Positions 43,375-53,804 of a stretch of DNA of 64,000 bases are shown here, in pieces (positions within the stretch are counted from its first letter, which is position 1; the number at the start of each line of letters is the position of its first letter). The stretch is from Lumbricus rubellus (taxonomy: Eukaryota; Annelida; Clitellata; Crassiclitellata; Lumbricidae). The stretch lies in the NCBI GenBank assembly GCA_945859605.1, contig OX243814.1:28239663-28303662 (forward strand), written 5' to 3'. The notes below the pieces were generated by a model. That model saw nothing but the letters and a program-made list of their open reading frames with translations. It searched no databases and was not told the origin of the DNA. The position numbers and the translations under genes were made by a program.

Positions 43375-43800
43375 ATGAGCGTCAAACAAATCGATGTTTG
43401 TGGAGTAGTGCTACCGAATATTGCTTTATCGAATGTGGATCTAATCGAAGCGGCTAAGAAACTAAACATCAATAATTTTAGAGGAGTATTTCTCAGAGAC
43501 GAGCTGCCGAAGAAACCTGGACGGATTGAGTGTGGGATATTGAATCTAGATGGTTCTAATGGGGTCGGCTCACACTGGTGCGCTTTCTTAAAGAACGGTA
43601 ATGAGAAAATATATTTCGATAGTTACGGCCTTCCTCCCCCTCTGGAACTGATAAAGTATTTACGCCGTCCAGTGTTATATAACAGCGAGCGAATACAACC
43701 CGATAACGAAGTATTTTGTGGTCATTTGTGTCTGTACGTCTTAAAGAAGACGATGAACGATGGTTGTAAATTTCAAGAAGTTATAAATGGCTTGCATTAA
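43375..43800 (+). CDS. Adenain-like cysteine protease
   Basis: 141 residues. The catalytic order is His67 (GSHWCAF), Asp82 (IYFDSYG) and Cys115 (VFCGHLCLYVL), as in adenovirus protease and Ulp1-family enzymes. RIECGILNLD precedes the His. The role is maturation cleavage of capsid precursors. It is shorter than adenain (about 200 residues), as is usual in Polintons. The gene starts 14 bp after PolB ends. Confidence 0.88.
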   Translation: MSVKQIDVCGVVLPNIALSNVDLIEAAKKLNINNFRGVFLRDELPKKPGRIECGILNLDGSNGVGSHWCAFLKNGNEKIYFDSYGLPPPLELIKYLRRPVLYNSERIQPDNEVFCGHLCLYVLKKTMNDGCKFQEVINGLH

Positions 43801-43829
43801 AAATTATTATATATAAATATATATATAAA

Positions 43830-44594
43830 ATGCCTATCGATAAATTTGGTCACACCGCTGCTGGAGGAACATCACGAAGAGTAATCGCTGGAGGTGTTAC
43901 TCTTAGCCAAGTAAATGCTAATTTTCTTCGATTGGATGGGACAAATCTGCCGACTGGAAATTTAAAAATGAATGGACATGTGATAAAAGGTCTCCCAGTA
44001 ACGAATACTTCGACTGCCGGAATGGATGAAGCTTTAAGTAGGGGGCAAACCATTGATTTGATAACGAATCACAACGATTCTCCGTCCAACGATAATCATT
44101 TGACGAATAAGAAATACGTTGATGAACAAGTTACAAAGTACGTCGATAAATCTCTGAAAAAGTGTCGTGCTGGGTATATTCCTCCCTTGGAAGCTGATGT
44201 AAGTGTAACAGGATTCGTTGCTAGCGCCAGTTCTTGTTTTGCCGGAAGCAAAGCCTACCATGCTTTCACTAATCTCACTGACGATGTTAACGCAGCTTGG
44301 GTTTCGGGTGAAGATGAAACTGTTTGGTTACAAATTAAATGTCCTGAGCCAGTTAAAATTTGGAGAATTGCGTTGAAAACCGTATCTGTATCTTATTGGA
44401 ATTTATCCGCTAGCAATGATGGAGCAGTGTTTGCACACTTACATACATCTTCAACTCCTTCAGAGACTATTCCGACATTTTTTAATATTTCTACTACGGA
44501 TGCGTATCAATATTACAGAGTTAGAGTACTGGCAAAGGATAACGATCTTCCACGAGGGATTCAGGTAATGCAATTATATGTATACGATGACTAA
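43830..44594 (+). CDS. Fibre-like protein with discoidin (F5/8C-like) head
   Basis: 254 residues. Residues 1-105 (MPIDKFGHTAAGG..., LSQVNANFLRLDG, TGNLKMNGHVIKGL, NHLTNKKYVDEQV) form a tail-fibre-type base shared with the next gene. Residues about 115-254 (PPLEADVSVTGFVASASSCF ... WLQIKCPEPVKIWRIAL ... NLSASNDGAVF) resemble a discoidin/F5-8C galactose-binding fold. Likely a receptor- or glycan-binding virion spike. Start context is TATATAAAATG. Confidence 0.7.
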   Translation: MPIDKFGHTAAGGTSRRVIAGGVTLSQVNANFLRLDGTNLPTGNLKMNGHVIKGLPVTNTSTAGMDEALSRGQTIDLITNHNDSPSNDNHLTNKKYVDEQVTKYVDKSLKKCRAGYIPPLEADVSVTGFVASASSCFAGSKAYHAFTNLTDDVNAAWVSGEDETVWLQIKCPEPVKIWRIALKTVSVSYWNLSASNDGAVFAHLHTSSTPSETIPTFFNISTTDAYQYYRVRVLAKDNDLPRGIQVMQLYVYDD

Positions 44595-44624
44595 TCTGCA
44601 TTAAAAATTATTATTATATATAAA

Positions 44625-45698
44625 ATGCCTGTCGATAAATTCGGTCACACCGATGTTGGTTCATCACAAAGAGTAATCGCTGGAGGTGTCACTCTTAGTC
44701 AAGTAAATGCTAGTTTTCTTCGATTGGATGGAGCAAACATCGCGACTGGAAATCTAAAAATGGGTGGTCACAAAATTAAAGGACTGCCCACAACGAAGCC
44801 TTTGACAGCAGGAATGGATGAGGCCTTAAGTTGGGGTCAAGCCATTGATTTGATAACGAATCACGACGATTCTCCGTCCAACGATAATCATTTGACGAAT
44901 AAGAAATACGTTGATGAACAAGTTACATTGAAGGTGTCTAAAACTGGTGATACCATGACTGGTGATCTAATCTTAAACGTTGGCTCCGATCGTCTGCGTT
45001 CAATGGGTTGTAAGGACTTGAGAGGAGAAAATAAAGAATTCACTATTTTCTTAGGTAGTATACGAAATAAACTACAATGTTCGTTAAACAATCCTATTAC
45101 ATTACAATCGATGGATGGATTTCGTTTTAGAATAAACAATGAAATCATGTTAGAGATGGTTAAGTCACTCGATGGCACTCCTCCGTCTAAAATAAATGTG
45201 TATAAGTCCATCTTTATGCATGATGCTTACATTACAGGACTACACGAACCCAACAACGCCAGCGATGCAGCTACGAAGCAGTATGTAGATTCTATCTCAA
45301 TCGGTCCCGCGCTTAGCATTCATTCTTTAACTTGGCAATTCTTAATCGCTAAAACTCACACAAGAGTTACTTTCGATAGTGTAAGATTCAAAACCGATGG
45401 TGTCATAAGTGCGGGAATGACCCGTTTCACTCCCGGTAAAGCCGGATACTATTTCGTTTCGACGTACATAGAATTTGGTAACAGTAGTACCACTCCTGGT
45501 AACGTCTACCTGTATAGAAATGGGGCGAATTACATGCAAATTGCGGGCGGAGGGGGAACGGGAGCTGCGTTTAACAATTCAACCGGTAGTTGCATAATTT
45601 TCGTATCCAATACCGATTTTCTCGAGATATTCGTTTATTCGCACATCGCACTAAATATATTAGCTAGAGACTTTTCGGCAGTATTCTTACGACCTTGA
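44625..45698 (+). CDS. Fibre-like protein with C1q/TNF-like head
   Basis: 357 residues. The base (residues 1-105) is close to the preceding protein, then comes shaft sequence with the phage-fibre signature KTGDTMTGDLIL and HEPNNASDAATKQYVD. A C-terminal C1q/TNF-like jelly roll follows (FTPGKAGYYFVSTYIEF, NVYLYRNGANYMQI, LARDFSAVFLRP). Likely a trimeric receptor-binding spike, last gene before the right inverted repeat. Start context is TATATAAAATG. Confidence 0.72.
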   Translation: MPVDKFGHTDVGSSQRVIAGGVTLSQVNASFLRLDGANIATGNLKMGGHKIKGLPTTKPLTAGMDEALSWGQAIDLITNHDDSPSNDNHLTNKKYVDEQVTLKVSKTGDTMTGDLILNVGSDRLRSMGCKDLRGENKEFTIFLGSIRNKLQCSLNNPITLQSMDGFRFRINNEIMLEMVKSLDGTPPSKINVYKSIFMHDAYITGLHEPNNASDAATKQYVDSISIGPALSIHSLTWQFLIAKTHTRVTFDSVRFKTDGVISAGMTRFTPGKAGYYFVSTYIEFGNSSTTPGNVYLYRNGANYMQIAGGGGTGAAFNNSTGSCIIFVSNTDFLEIFVYSHIALNILARDFSAVFLRP

Positions 45699-45747
45699 TT
45701 TCCTTGCTGATCGAAATAATAAAAGGAGCTGGATGAGAAGGGGAGGT

Positions 45748-45898
45748 ATCAGGAAATAATAAAAGACCCTCAAAGGAGAAGAGGAGGAAATAATAAAAGA
45801 CCTCTTGGTTGACAGTTCAGCGTGCTAACCACTGTACTACCGAGCACCCCCCTCAGGAAATAATAAAAGACCCCCAAAGGGCACAATTAACTACTACT
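45748..45898. repeat. Polinton right terminal inverted repeat
   Basis: 151 bp, the inverse of the left repeat. It contains three copies of GGAAATAATAAAAGA, with a related fourth copy just inside at 45,713-45,725. Confidence 0.93.
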
Positions 45899-45904
45899 GT
45901 CGTC
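45899..45904. repeat. Polinton target-site duplication, right
   Basis: GTCGTC directly after the terminal ...CTACTACT, matching the left duplication. Confidence 0.75.
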
Positions 45905-45947
45905 ATCATCATCATCATCATCGTCATCATCATCGACATCATCATCG

Positions 45948-45988
<41 letters not shown>

Positions 45989-46017
45989 TTCATCATCATT
46001 ATCCTCATCATCATCGA

Positions 46018-46069
<52 letters not shown>

Positions 46070-46070
46070 G

Positions 46071-46104
<34 letters not shown>

Positions 46105-46192
46105 TATCTTCATCATCATCGACATCATCATCGTCGTCGTCGTCGTTATCGTCATCGTCATCGTCATCGTCATCATCATCGTCATCGTATTG

Positions 46193-46254
<62 letters not shown>

Positions 46255-46285
46255 TTCATCATCACCACCACCACCATTATCATCA
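45901..46285. repeat. (ATC)n microsatellite at the Polinton insertion site
   Basis: About 385 bp of CAT/ATC triplets with GTC interruptions. The short left counterpart lies at 29,740-29,792, so the element split one tract. Confidence 0.95.
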
Positions 46286-46299
46286 TCATCATCAATTCA

Positions 46300-46304
46300 T
46301 CATC

Positions 46305-46339
<35 letters not shown>

Positions 46340-46345
46340 GCCTAC
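46300..46345. repeat. (CTTA)n microsatellite
   Basis: CTTACTTACTTACTTACTTA in the intron just right of the Polinton. Confidence 0.9.
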
Positions 46346-46541
46346 CTTTCTCTGCAGACACGTAATAATAGGTAAACCTAAATGAAGAACACCCTTCCTT
46401 ACTTACTTGCCTTCCTTTCTTAGCTGGTACCACAACTGCCTTCTATGCATAGCTAGTAATAATAAACATAATATCATATTATCTAGAAGCGCTCTTTAAC
46501 AATATTCTAGTGCACACACACATTCTGTCTGTCTATTTTAG

Positions 46542-46759
46542 GCAGGCGAAGGCGTGCGTGATTCACGGTTCTGACCTGAGGGACTTGACTCCATCTCAGA
46601 TCGATGACATTCTCTCCAACCATCCGGAGATCGTCTTCGCAAGGACCTCACCTCAGCAGAAGCTGATCATCGTCGAGGGTTGCCAGCGTCAGGGAGCCAT
46701 CGTCGCCGTCACAGGAGACGGGGTCAACGACTCACCAGCCCTAAAAAAAGCCGACATCG
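46542..46759 (+). CDS. Na,K-ATPase alpha exon, GDGVNDSP
   Basis: 218 nt, in phase with the exon ending at 29,707 despite the 16.8-kb intron. Encodes [34 protein letters not shown] and [18 protein letters not shown], the Mg-binding hinge of the P-domain. Confidence 0.96.
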
Positions 46760-47175
46760 GTAGGTGCATAGGTGGTAGACAATGGCTCCTTCCCCCCCTA
46801 AACAACCGGGTTCAATCCCTATCTTTTCCTTCTCTGGCTGGTCGTCCTTCCTCTGTATAGGGATAGAAGCTCCATCTGGTGGTAAAAGAGGCCGAACACA
46901 GCTGTTGCTCTGCCACCTCTGATCATCTGGTAACAACCTTCTTCCGACTACTCTTTTGGACAACCCTTCTGACTAGACATAGTGCTCTCGTGATTGAATA
47001 AGCTTGTGCCCTGAGCTTGACTTTCGAGTGGCGCTCTAGATGTTTGGAGATTACGATTACGATTACGACCATACTCATTTTCCCTTCACTTTTCTATTAC
47101 CATTTCATGATCTATGTTTCAATTGATTTATTCTATATCCTTCTACATGTATCTATAGTACAAAACCTTGGTAAG

Positions 47176-47260
47176 TCTATGTACGATGGTGTAGTGGTTA
47201 GTACGTACGACTGTCAATCGAGACTTCCGTTGTTCAAATACCCCGCCATTACAGAATATT
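47176..47260 (+). mobile_element. tRNA-derived SINE-like head
   Basis: GATGGTGTAGTGGTTAGTACG (A box) and GTTCAAATACCCC (B box) with tRNA spacing, but no SINE tail. The TGTAGTGGTTAG and CTGTCAA blocks resemble the tRNA-like stretch in the Polinton inverted repeats. Confidence 0.55.
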
Positions 47261-47401
47261 GTCCTTAATTTCATTAGTAAATCTTTCTAGTTTCTAGTGC
47301 ATGGCGCATTAGTATTATTATTACTACCATATGACTACTGCTACAACATGAAACATTTCACTTGGATACGGTCACTATAGAATTTGCCCTCGCTGATCTG
47401 A

Positions 47402-47530
<129 letters not shown>

Positions 47531-48083
47531 TAAAAAAGCAGGTATATAGCCTACACATTGTAGAGGTGAAGGACTATGGTTATCTCCTATCTGATCCCGA
47601 CTCTGTGGATAGGAGTCATAGGACACAGTACTGGCTGGCACGTGATGCATGGGCATTTCGGTAAAGTAAACAGAATAAGCCTGTTTTGTACTTGACTGAG
47701 TGCTAAATTATAATAATTATAAGAACTATGAAATAGCAGGTGACCCTACCTCCTTGCAATTCTGTTCCGTATAATAATTAATTATTACAAAGAGTATTTG
47801 CGCACTGCTTTAATGCGTTTGAAGACCGTTGTATTCTTGATTCTTCATCGGTCGGTTGCAAAATAACGGATTTGATTTTTAAAATTCTCTCCTATATATA
47901 ACTGTATGCTATTTATTTCTAAATAGCGCAATGTTAATGACAGAAATTGCAACTAACTGGACTGTCAGTTTTGTTTCAAAGTCAACGATGTGCATTGTGC
48001 ACTCATGAACTTTTAAATGAAGGCACTTACAAATTGAAGTCGTATTGTATTGTATTGTGTTGTATTGCATTGCATTGTATAAG

Positions 48084-48333
48084 GTCGCCTGATATTCGAC
48101 AATCTGAAGAAATCGATAGCCTACACACTGACGAGTAACATACCTGAGATATCTCCGTTCCTCATCTTCATTCTCGCCGATGTTCCACTTCCGCTTGGAA
48201 CCATAACGATCCTCTGCATTGACCTTGGAACTGACCTTGTTCCAGCCATCTCACTCGCCTACGAACAGGCAGAAAGCGACATCATGAAACGGATGCCGAG
48301 AGACCCGAAACGAGACAAGCTAGTCAACAATAG
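48084..48333 (+). CDS. Na,K-ATPase alpha exon, helices M5-M6
   Basis: 250 nt. Encodes [21 protein letters not shown] (M5) and [17 protein letters not shown] (M6). The K+/Na+-coordinating Asn, Glu and two Asp are all present, as is the Thr of LGT that lines the glycoside pocket. It ends at [10 protein letters not shown]. Confidence 0.96.
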
Positions 48334-48499
48334 GTATAGCAACGGATTAACGGATTGTAAATGCAATTGAGCATTTATATAGCGCCGCCATAATCTTGAG
48401 CAAAACAAATCTTCGTTCCATCTGTTACTAAAATATTGTCTTTTTTAACGGGTTGCCCTTAACTGTACGAAACCTCACAAACTGCTCTGAGATTAATCA

Positions 48500-48604
48500 A
48501 AATCGATCGACTGATTGACTAACTGATTGATTGACTGACTGACTTACTGACTGATTGATAGCTTGATTGCTTGCTTGCTTGCTTGATTGATTGATTGATT
48601 GATT
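48500..48604. repeat. (GATT/GACT/GCTT)n microsatellite
   Basis: Tetranucleotide repeats of GATTGACT and GCTTGCTT type in an intron. Confidence 0.85.
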
Positions 48605-48823
48605 CGCGTATTTAAGATCCTATAGGATTCAACTCTGCTCCGACCAAACATGGCCTTTTGGATACCTACTGCATACACCTCCCAACAAAAAAGTAGGCCT
48701 ATCTAATACTTCGTTTGAATAATTATTTTATGCATTACAAAGAATGTATTCATATCGCAATTCAGCGGAGGATTGTGAGTGTACTACAAGTACAAGTACG
48801 TGCGCGTGTGTATTGCGTTTTAG

Positions 48824-48998
48824 GTTGATCGGCATGGCCTACGGACAGATCGGAATGATCCAGGCGAGCGGAGGATTCTTCACGTACCTTGTCATCATGA
48901 CAGAGAACGGATTCTGGCCGGACAGACTGCTCGGCATTCGCAAGGAATGGGACTCAAAGGCCGTCAACGACCTGCCTGATTCCTACGGCCAAGAATGG
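48824..48998 (+). CDS. Na,K-ATPase alpha exon, helix M7
   Basis: 175 nt. Encodes [20 protein letters not shown] (M7) and [11 protein letters not shown], ending at DSYGQEW. The donor GTCCTG is weak, but it is the only GT giving the conserved join to TYGQRK in the next exon. Confidence 0.92.
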
Positions 48999-49370
48999 GT
49001 CCTGTCACCCTTCGTATACCTGTCACCTTCTTGCTGAGCAGCGCTACTTCTTGACCTTCTTAGATCAGTAGTAATTGTAACTTAGCATGGGTTGATTGTT
49101 CAGTATATGTGCACTGTACAGTATAATTATGTTTTGTATGCATTAGAAGACCACTGGACATTTTTGTTTTGATCTCGCGCTCACTGGACTTTTCACAGAC
49201 TTTCTTAATAGGTTTCTCTTTTCTCAATAATTATTATAGGTTTCTCTCAATTCTTCTATTTAAATTTAATTTTTTATCCATGTATTTTGTGCCTTTATTC
49301 TAAATGCACCAGTTACACGTTCTTTAAAAGTTATTTTAAGTTTGAATTTTGCATGTGTCACAACTTTTGT

Positions 49371-49580
49371 GGGGCGCGGTGGTGTAGTGGTGGCGTCGTT
49401 GTCCTGGAGCCGGAAGGTTCGAGGTTCGAATCCACCTTCAAGCCACCGCGTTGAGACCTTGGGCAAGTCCTTCACTCGCAATTGCTCAGCGCTTCGGCGC
49501 GAAGCTTCGATGCAGTGTCCGTTCTGCATTCGGGAGCGCCTCTGAGTAGCGAGAGAGCTTGAAGGGGCGCTATAACAAGT
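49371..49580 (+). mobile_element. tRNA-derived SINE, complete
   Basis: A box GGTGTAGTGG, B box GGTTCGAATCC, body GCAATTGCTCAGCGCTTCGG, tail GGGAGCGCCTCTGAGTAG and CTTGAAGGGGCGCTATAAC. The tail equals the end of the local LINE ORF and 3' UTR. Same family as 21,737-21,933 (minus). Confidence 0.88.
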
Positions 49581-50138
49581 GCACATACAAACAAACTAAT
49601 AATTTGCAGTTATAATCTTTTGTTTCACATCGGTGATTGGAATTTATATCTGCGTCCGACAAACGTATAATAGGGACCATGCATCATTACATGGCGCATA
49701 TTCGGATGTCATTATCAACATTGTTGCAAGAACAGAGACCTGCATGCAGACTTCCACAGAAGGGTTTTGTTGAACAGGTGTAACTTATAGGTAAAATAAG
49801 GCCTCACGTGAAGGCGTTATACATCCTGATAGATCAATATAAACCTGCTTACCAAATTAATCTTTAATTAAAGCGCATAGGATTTACCAATGGTAATTAT
49901 TGCCCGTCTATTTATGGCAAAATAGGCTTTCTGTCATTTGTTGATCCAAGTCGTAATCGTATAATATACACTATACACGGTTTGTTTCCGCGAGTTGCGG
50001 CAGCAAAACTTTGGAAACCAATAAATAATTATTGTGTTCATTTTCTAAAGCGCAGTAGAATCTATGTGCTACTAATTATTAACAAGAAAATGATCTGTCT
50101 AACTTGTGCCCTGGGCGATGTGTTGTTTTTTGCTGTAG

Positions 50139-50269
50139 ACGTACGGGCAGAGAAAGGTTCTCGAATACACGTGTCACACAGCATTCTTTGTGGCCATTGT
50201 AGTCGTACAATGGACGGATCTTATCATCTGCAAGACGCGTAGGAACTCCGTAATTCACCAAGGAATGAT
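50139..50269 (+). CDS. Na,K-ATPase alpha exon, helix M8
   Basis: 131 nt. Encodes [17 protein letters not shown], helix M8 ([15 protein letters not shown]) and [11 protein letters not shown], with two bases left over. The donor is GTAAGA. Confidence 0.94.
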
Positions 50270-52690
50270 GTAAGAACACTAACCTGTACCGGTACTGGGT
50301 GGGCCAGCATAAATGCACCGACTTTGAATGCTTATAACTCAGCCAATATTTGTAATTTATTTTTACTTAATGTGTCAAATTAGAGGCATAACTCTCCAGT
50401 ATCAGTCTTAAAAAGTACTAACTGGTACTAGTTTAAATTATTTTAATACAATGTTTGGAACAGCCCTAGCTACCATATTTTGTTGTTATTAGTGACACAA
50501 TAATTATGGTGCCGTTTCACCGGGAAATTCGCACATCCTGTTTTGCCAACACGAGCATAGAAACGACCATTTTGGGTGTTTGTAGGAGTCTTACCATGAC
50601 TGAATATTCACGTTACAGACTCCCTCAATCGTTAATCCAAGTCCTTTCAATTTTATCAACAGTTATGCGCTGCTTCAGACGCTTGCATGCTGCATGTCGT
50701 GTTTTTGCATCAGTGTTGGAGAACAGTTATTGTCGGACTTCAGGTCAACCAAATATCTGAAACTTCAGATCATCTTTGACTTTTGCAATATGACTTGCGT
50801 TGCTTTTACAAATGCCTGTTTCGCGCTGAATTTCTCGCGGGAGGATTGCCTTTTACCCGGGTTATCGTTTCGATTGCAATTAACTCAGACACAAAAGCAA
50901 TGTTAGGCCATCAAGATGAGTTGTACACGTCAAGTTGCCGTCAGAAAATTGCTTGATCCCGTAAATCATTTCCGTCTTCAAGCTGTTCATAAATGCTTGT
51001 TGTTTTATTCTGTACGTATTGATTTCTCCAGAATTGAGGCTTGGGTCTGCTAGTCGATAGCGTACAATTCATTCGATGAAAATATATTGATCTTTCAATA
51101 CAGAAACCACCATCTGACATTCGGATTGTTCTTTGAGACGTCACTGGCAGCACTTCTCTGCTACTGTCCGGGTTTAGACAAAGGACTACGAATGTATCCA
51201 CTGAAGTGAGTATGAAGCATGATACAATTATTAAAATTCGATCATCCAACGCACTGCACTCAACTGGAAACATTTTTGTGATACAGAGCAGAAGCGGAGC
51301 TGAAGTGCGTCGGGTTTAAACCCTTTAATGCCGGAGGGCAGCGGCGCCGCCAGGATTTTTTTGTACGCACAATACAACTTGCACAAAATAATATGAAGCG
51401 AACAGCGATCGATACGAACTTATATATATATATGCATAGGCGTCGAGTTGTTGACTCGAAGAGTGTGAGTGCCCAAAGAATTCCCCAAAAATCCGCGCGT
51501 GAGCGCGGAAAATTTTTTAGACCCTTTTTTGATAGGAGAGATATTGAAATTATCTCTGGTCCTGGTTTTAAGGACGATCGCCGAGGCGCTCAACGCGCAA
51601 TGGGGTTTAGAGGAGGGACGTGCTACTCCCAATTTCGAATTTTTTATTGCCATACTGTAGGCCTAATGGTAGAATCTTAGGCTGTCATTTTTACGAAATT
51701 TATCGTGATTTAATAATAATTGAAAAGCATCCTTGCCTTTGTTTTAAAAATCCACACTGAAATAGTGACATTTTAAGATGCTATCTCATCAAAATTTCTT
51801 ATTATTTCATTGCTTAAAGACATGATTTAAAAACTTCAATAAATTTTCTTCACAGTTGTTTGAAAAAAGATCACTCTTTGGATTTACATGTAGGCCTACC
51901 TTTCTTGGAATCCACACATGCAGAAGAAAAGTACAATTTTCGTTAGCATGGGCATCTTGGAGTACTCTCCCCTAATATAATTAGGTCAATAGACTCAACT
52001 TTGCACAAGAAATCAAACCATTCTGTCTACAATAGCCACTATTTAGTAACTCAATATTAACAATGTGGAAATAGTTTTTCATAAAGTCTTTCAAAAAGTT
52101 TGTCAATTTAGTAAAGGCTGATTTTCTAACGCAGATAAAAGCAATTTCCCGCTTTTGTGATGATGGGAGGTGACTCTCGTCCAGAGAGGAACATTATTGA
52201 GCATGTAGGCTACAATAAAAAGGAATCAATGTAATTAAAATTGTCGCCTTCGCCCGTAGTAAAAAATGACGGAATAAGCAGGATTTCGGTGTTTCCTCGT
52301 ATTCGCTGATCGGCTGACGACCAATGGAGTTCAGACTACTGAATGGGATAAAACTGGAGTAATGGTAAGGCAGACTAACTGAGATTTAAAAATTTATAAA
52401 GGACGAAATGATTTTTTTTTATAGAAAAGCAATGCCAGCAAAGAAATAATCTCATAAAAAGCACATCTTGCTGGCTGATTTCTGGTGGTACCCAAGCATT
52501 GGCGGGCCTCGCATGGCCAATTTCAGGCGGTGCTGAGCACTCACGGGCCTCGCAGAGTCGGCGCCCATGTATATATGCATATACCGTATATGCCTATACA
52601 GTAACTGGCGATTATGAGGTATCACCAGCATAAGCCTTTGCTCCATTTTGGGTATACGCATAGGCTAGAGGTAATTTAGGATGTTAAAAG
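50270..52690. other. Intron without recognisable exon
   Basis: The region should contain the M9-coding exon of the sodium pump, about 100 nt with a length divisible by three. No frame on either strand gives the expected ...FLSY.PGM...LRMYPLK block. Otherwise AT-rich sequence. Confidence 0.6.
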
Positions 52691-52708
52691 TGATGACGCT
52701 TTTTTTAA

Positions 52709-52816
52709 CCTTTCCGCGCTGTACGCACTTGCGTAAGTGCGTATACGCCTAACGGCGCCCCTGCCGGAGGGTGTAGGATTTTCCATACATTTTGCTACAC
52801 TCTCGTCTTTAGTGGG
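52709..52816. mobile_element. Possible TTAA-flanked mini-element
   Basis: 108 bp between TTAA copies (52,705-52,708 and 52,817-52,820). It contains the near-palindrome TACGCACTTGCGTAAGTGCG. Terminal inverted repeats are weak, so the assignment is tentative. Confidence 0.35.
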
Positions 52817-52897
52817 TTAATAGAAGAAAAATGTGCGAACGAAAATTTGTCTCCTACGAATAGACACCGTGAATGACTGCGAGCTGCAATTGCTGCC

Positions 52898-53010
52898 AAG
52901 ACCGTAGTTAGAGGTGTTTTGGGTGTTTGAATACCCCCCCCCCCCCCGAAATGAAATAATGTAAAAAGTTAAACAGTGCGTTTTCTAGCACACGATGAGT
53001 GAATTTCATT
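52898..53010. mobile_element. Truncated AAGGCCGTAGC-family MITE
   Basis: CCAAGACCGTAGTTAGAGGTG, a poly-C run and GAAATGAAATAATGTAAAAA parallel the left half of the element at 18,881-19,169. The right end is missing. Confidence 0.6.
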
Positions 53011-53044
53011 TTAGACTCATTTCCATATGTGATATTTGATATGA

Positions 53045-53343
53045 CATGACATGACAGAAAAGAATCATGAAGGCGAATGTCTATGGACGACGCAGTCGGG
53101 GACTCGGGGACGACAAGAGAAGAGATGGGAGGATGTGATACGGGAGGACATGAAACAACTCAAACTGAAAAATGAAGACACCAAAGACAGAGGAAAGTGG
53201 AAGAGGAGGATCCGAGTGGCTGACCCCTCCGTTGAGAGGGATTAATTCAAGCCTGAAGGAAAAGAAGAAGAAGAAGAAGAAGAAGAAGAAGAAGAAGAAG
53301 AAGAAGAAGAAGAAGAAGAAGAAGAAGAAGAAGAAGAAGAAGA
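53045..53343 (+). mobile_element. LINE 3' end with (GAA)n tail
   Basis: Encodes GRQEKRWEDVIREDMKQLKL, then RGKWKRRIRVADPSVERD-stop, the C-terminal end of a non-LTR reverse transcriptase ORF. A short 3' UTR and about 85 bp of (GAA)n follow. It is 5'-truncated and in the same family as 18,342-18,560. Confidence 0.8.
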
Positions 53344-53804
53344 CATGACAGAAAAGATCCCTTAGACACTAAAAGATTAAAAACTAGGCTACAGGCGATT
53401 GTTTTTATTACTTCACTACTACTCGTTAACTGAGGAACTAAGACTACTCGTTATCAGTCCTATTTAGGTTAATTGATACACCTGACAGTGTAAATGTGTA
53501 ATGTACACTGTACAATCTCTTGCTACTTAAAAGTTAAGTCTAACTGCTACCTGATAACCTGCTAATCCTCTAACTGCTGTTCATCAACTATGCAGGTTAA
53601 GTATTATAATAGGCATAAGTAGGCCTATACACTATCAGGGTACTTATTATTATGGTACATTGCAGAGTGGCAATTGAAACGGGAATTCGGGAAGCTATTA
53701 TGTGTTTAGTAGGAAGATTATGGTTTAGCCTGTATACATGTATTGTATATTCAACATGTTAGTCTACAAAGTAATACGGAAGAATGTTCCTTTTCCTTTT
53801 CCAG

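Larger units (their letters stand above)
29793..45898. mobile_element. Polinton/Maverick (adintovirus-like) element, 16,106 bp
   Basis: Ends in AG...CT with inverted terminal repeats (29,793-29,954 and 45,748-45,898) and is flanked by the 6-bp duplication GTCGTC at 29,787-29,792 and 45,899-45,904. All three agree with Polinton transposition. It carries the diagnostic set: PolB, DDE integrase, packaging ATPase, adenain-like protease and jelly-roll capsid proteins, plus accessory genes. The left 2.4 kb is non-coding. Most ORFs are intact, and the repeats differ by only two substitutions and one 11-nt indel over about 151 bp, so insertion looks recent. It lies in a sodium-pump intron, inside a (GTC/ATC) microsatellite. 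Confidence 0.95.

Noticed and set aside
44034..44261. Other minus-strand frames across fibre and polymerase genes
   Set aside because: They have no conserved features and mirror plus-strand codon structure.
48744..49037. Sodium-pump exon extended to the in-frame TGA at about 49,037
   Set aside because: Reading past QEW gives [16 protein letters not shown], which departs from the family. Splicing at 48,998 restores the conserved TYGQRK join.
49371..49445. Functional tRNA gene
   Set aside because: A and B boxes are present, but the acceptor stem does not pair and the sequence continues into a SINE body and tail. The same holds at 20,006, 21,933 (minus) and 47,176.
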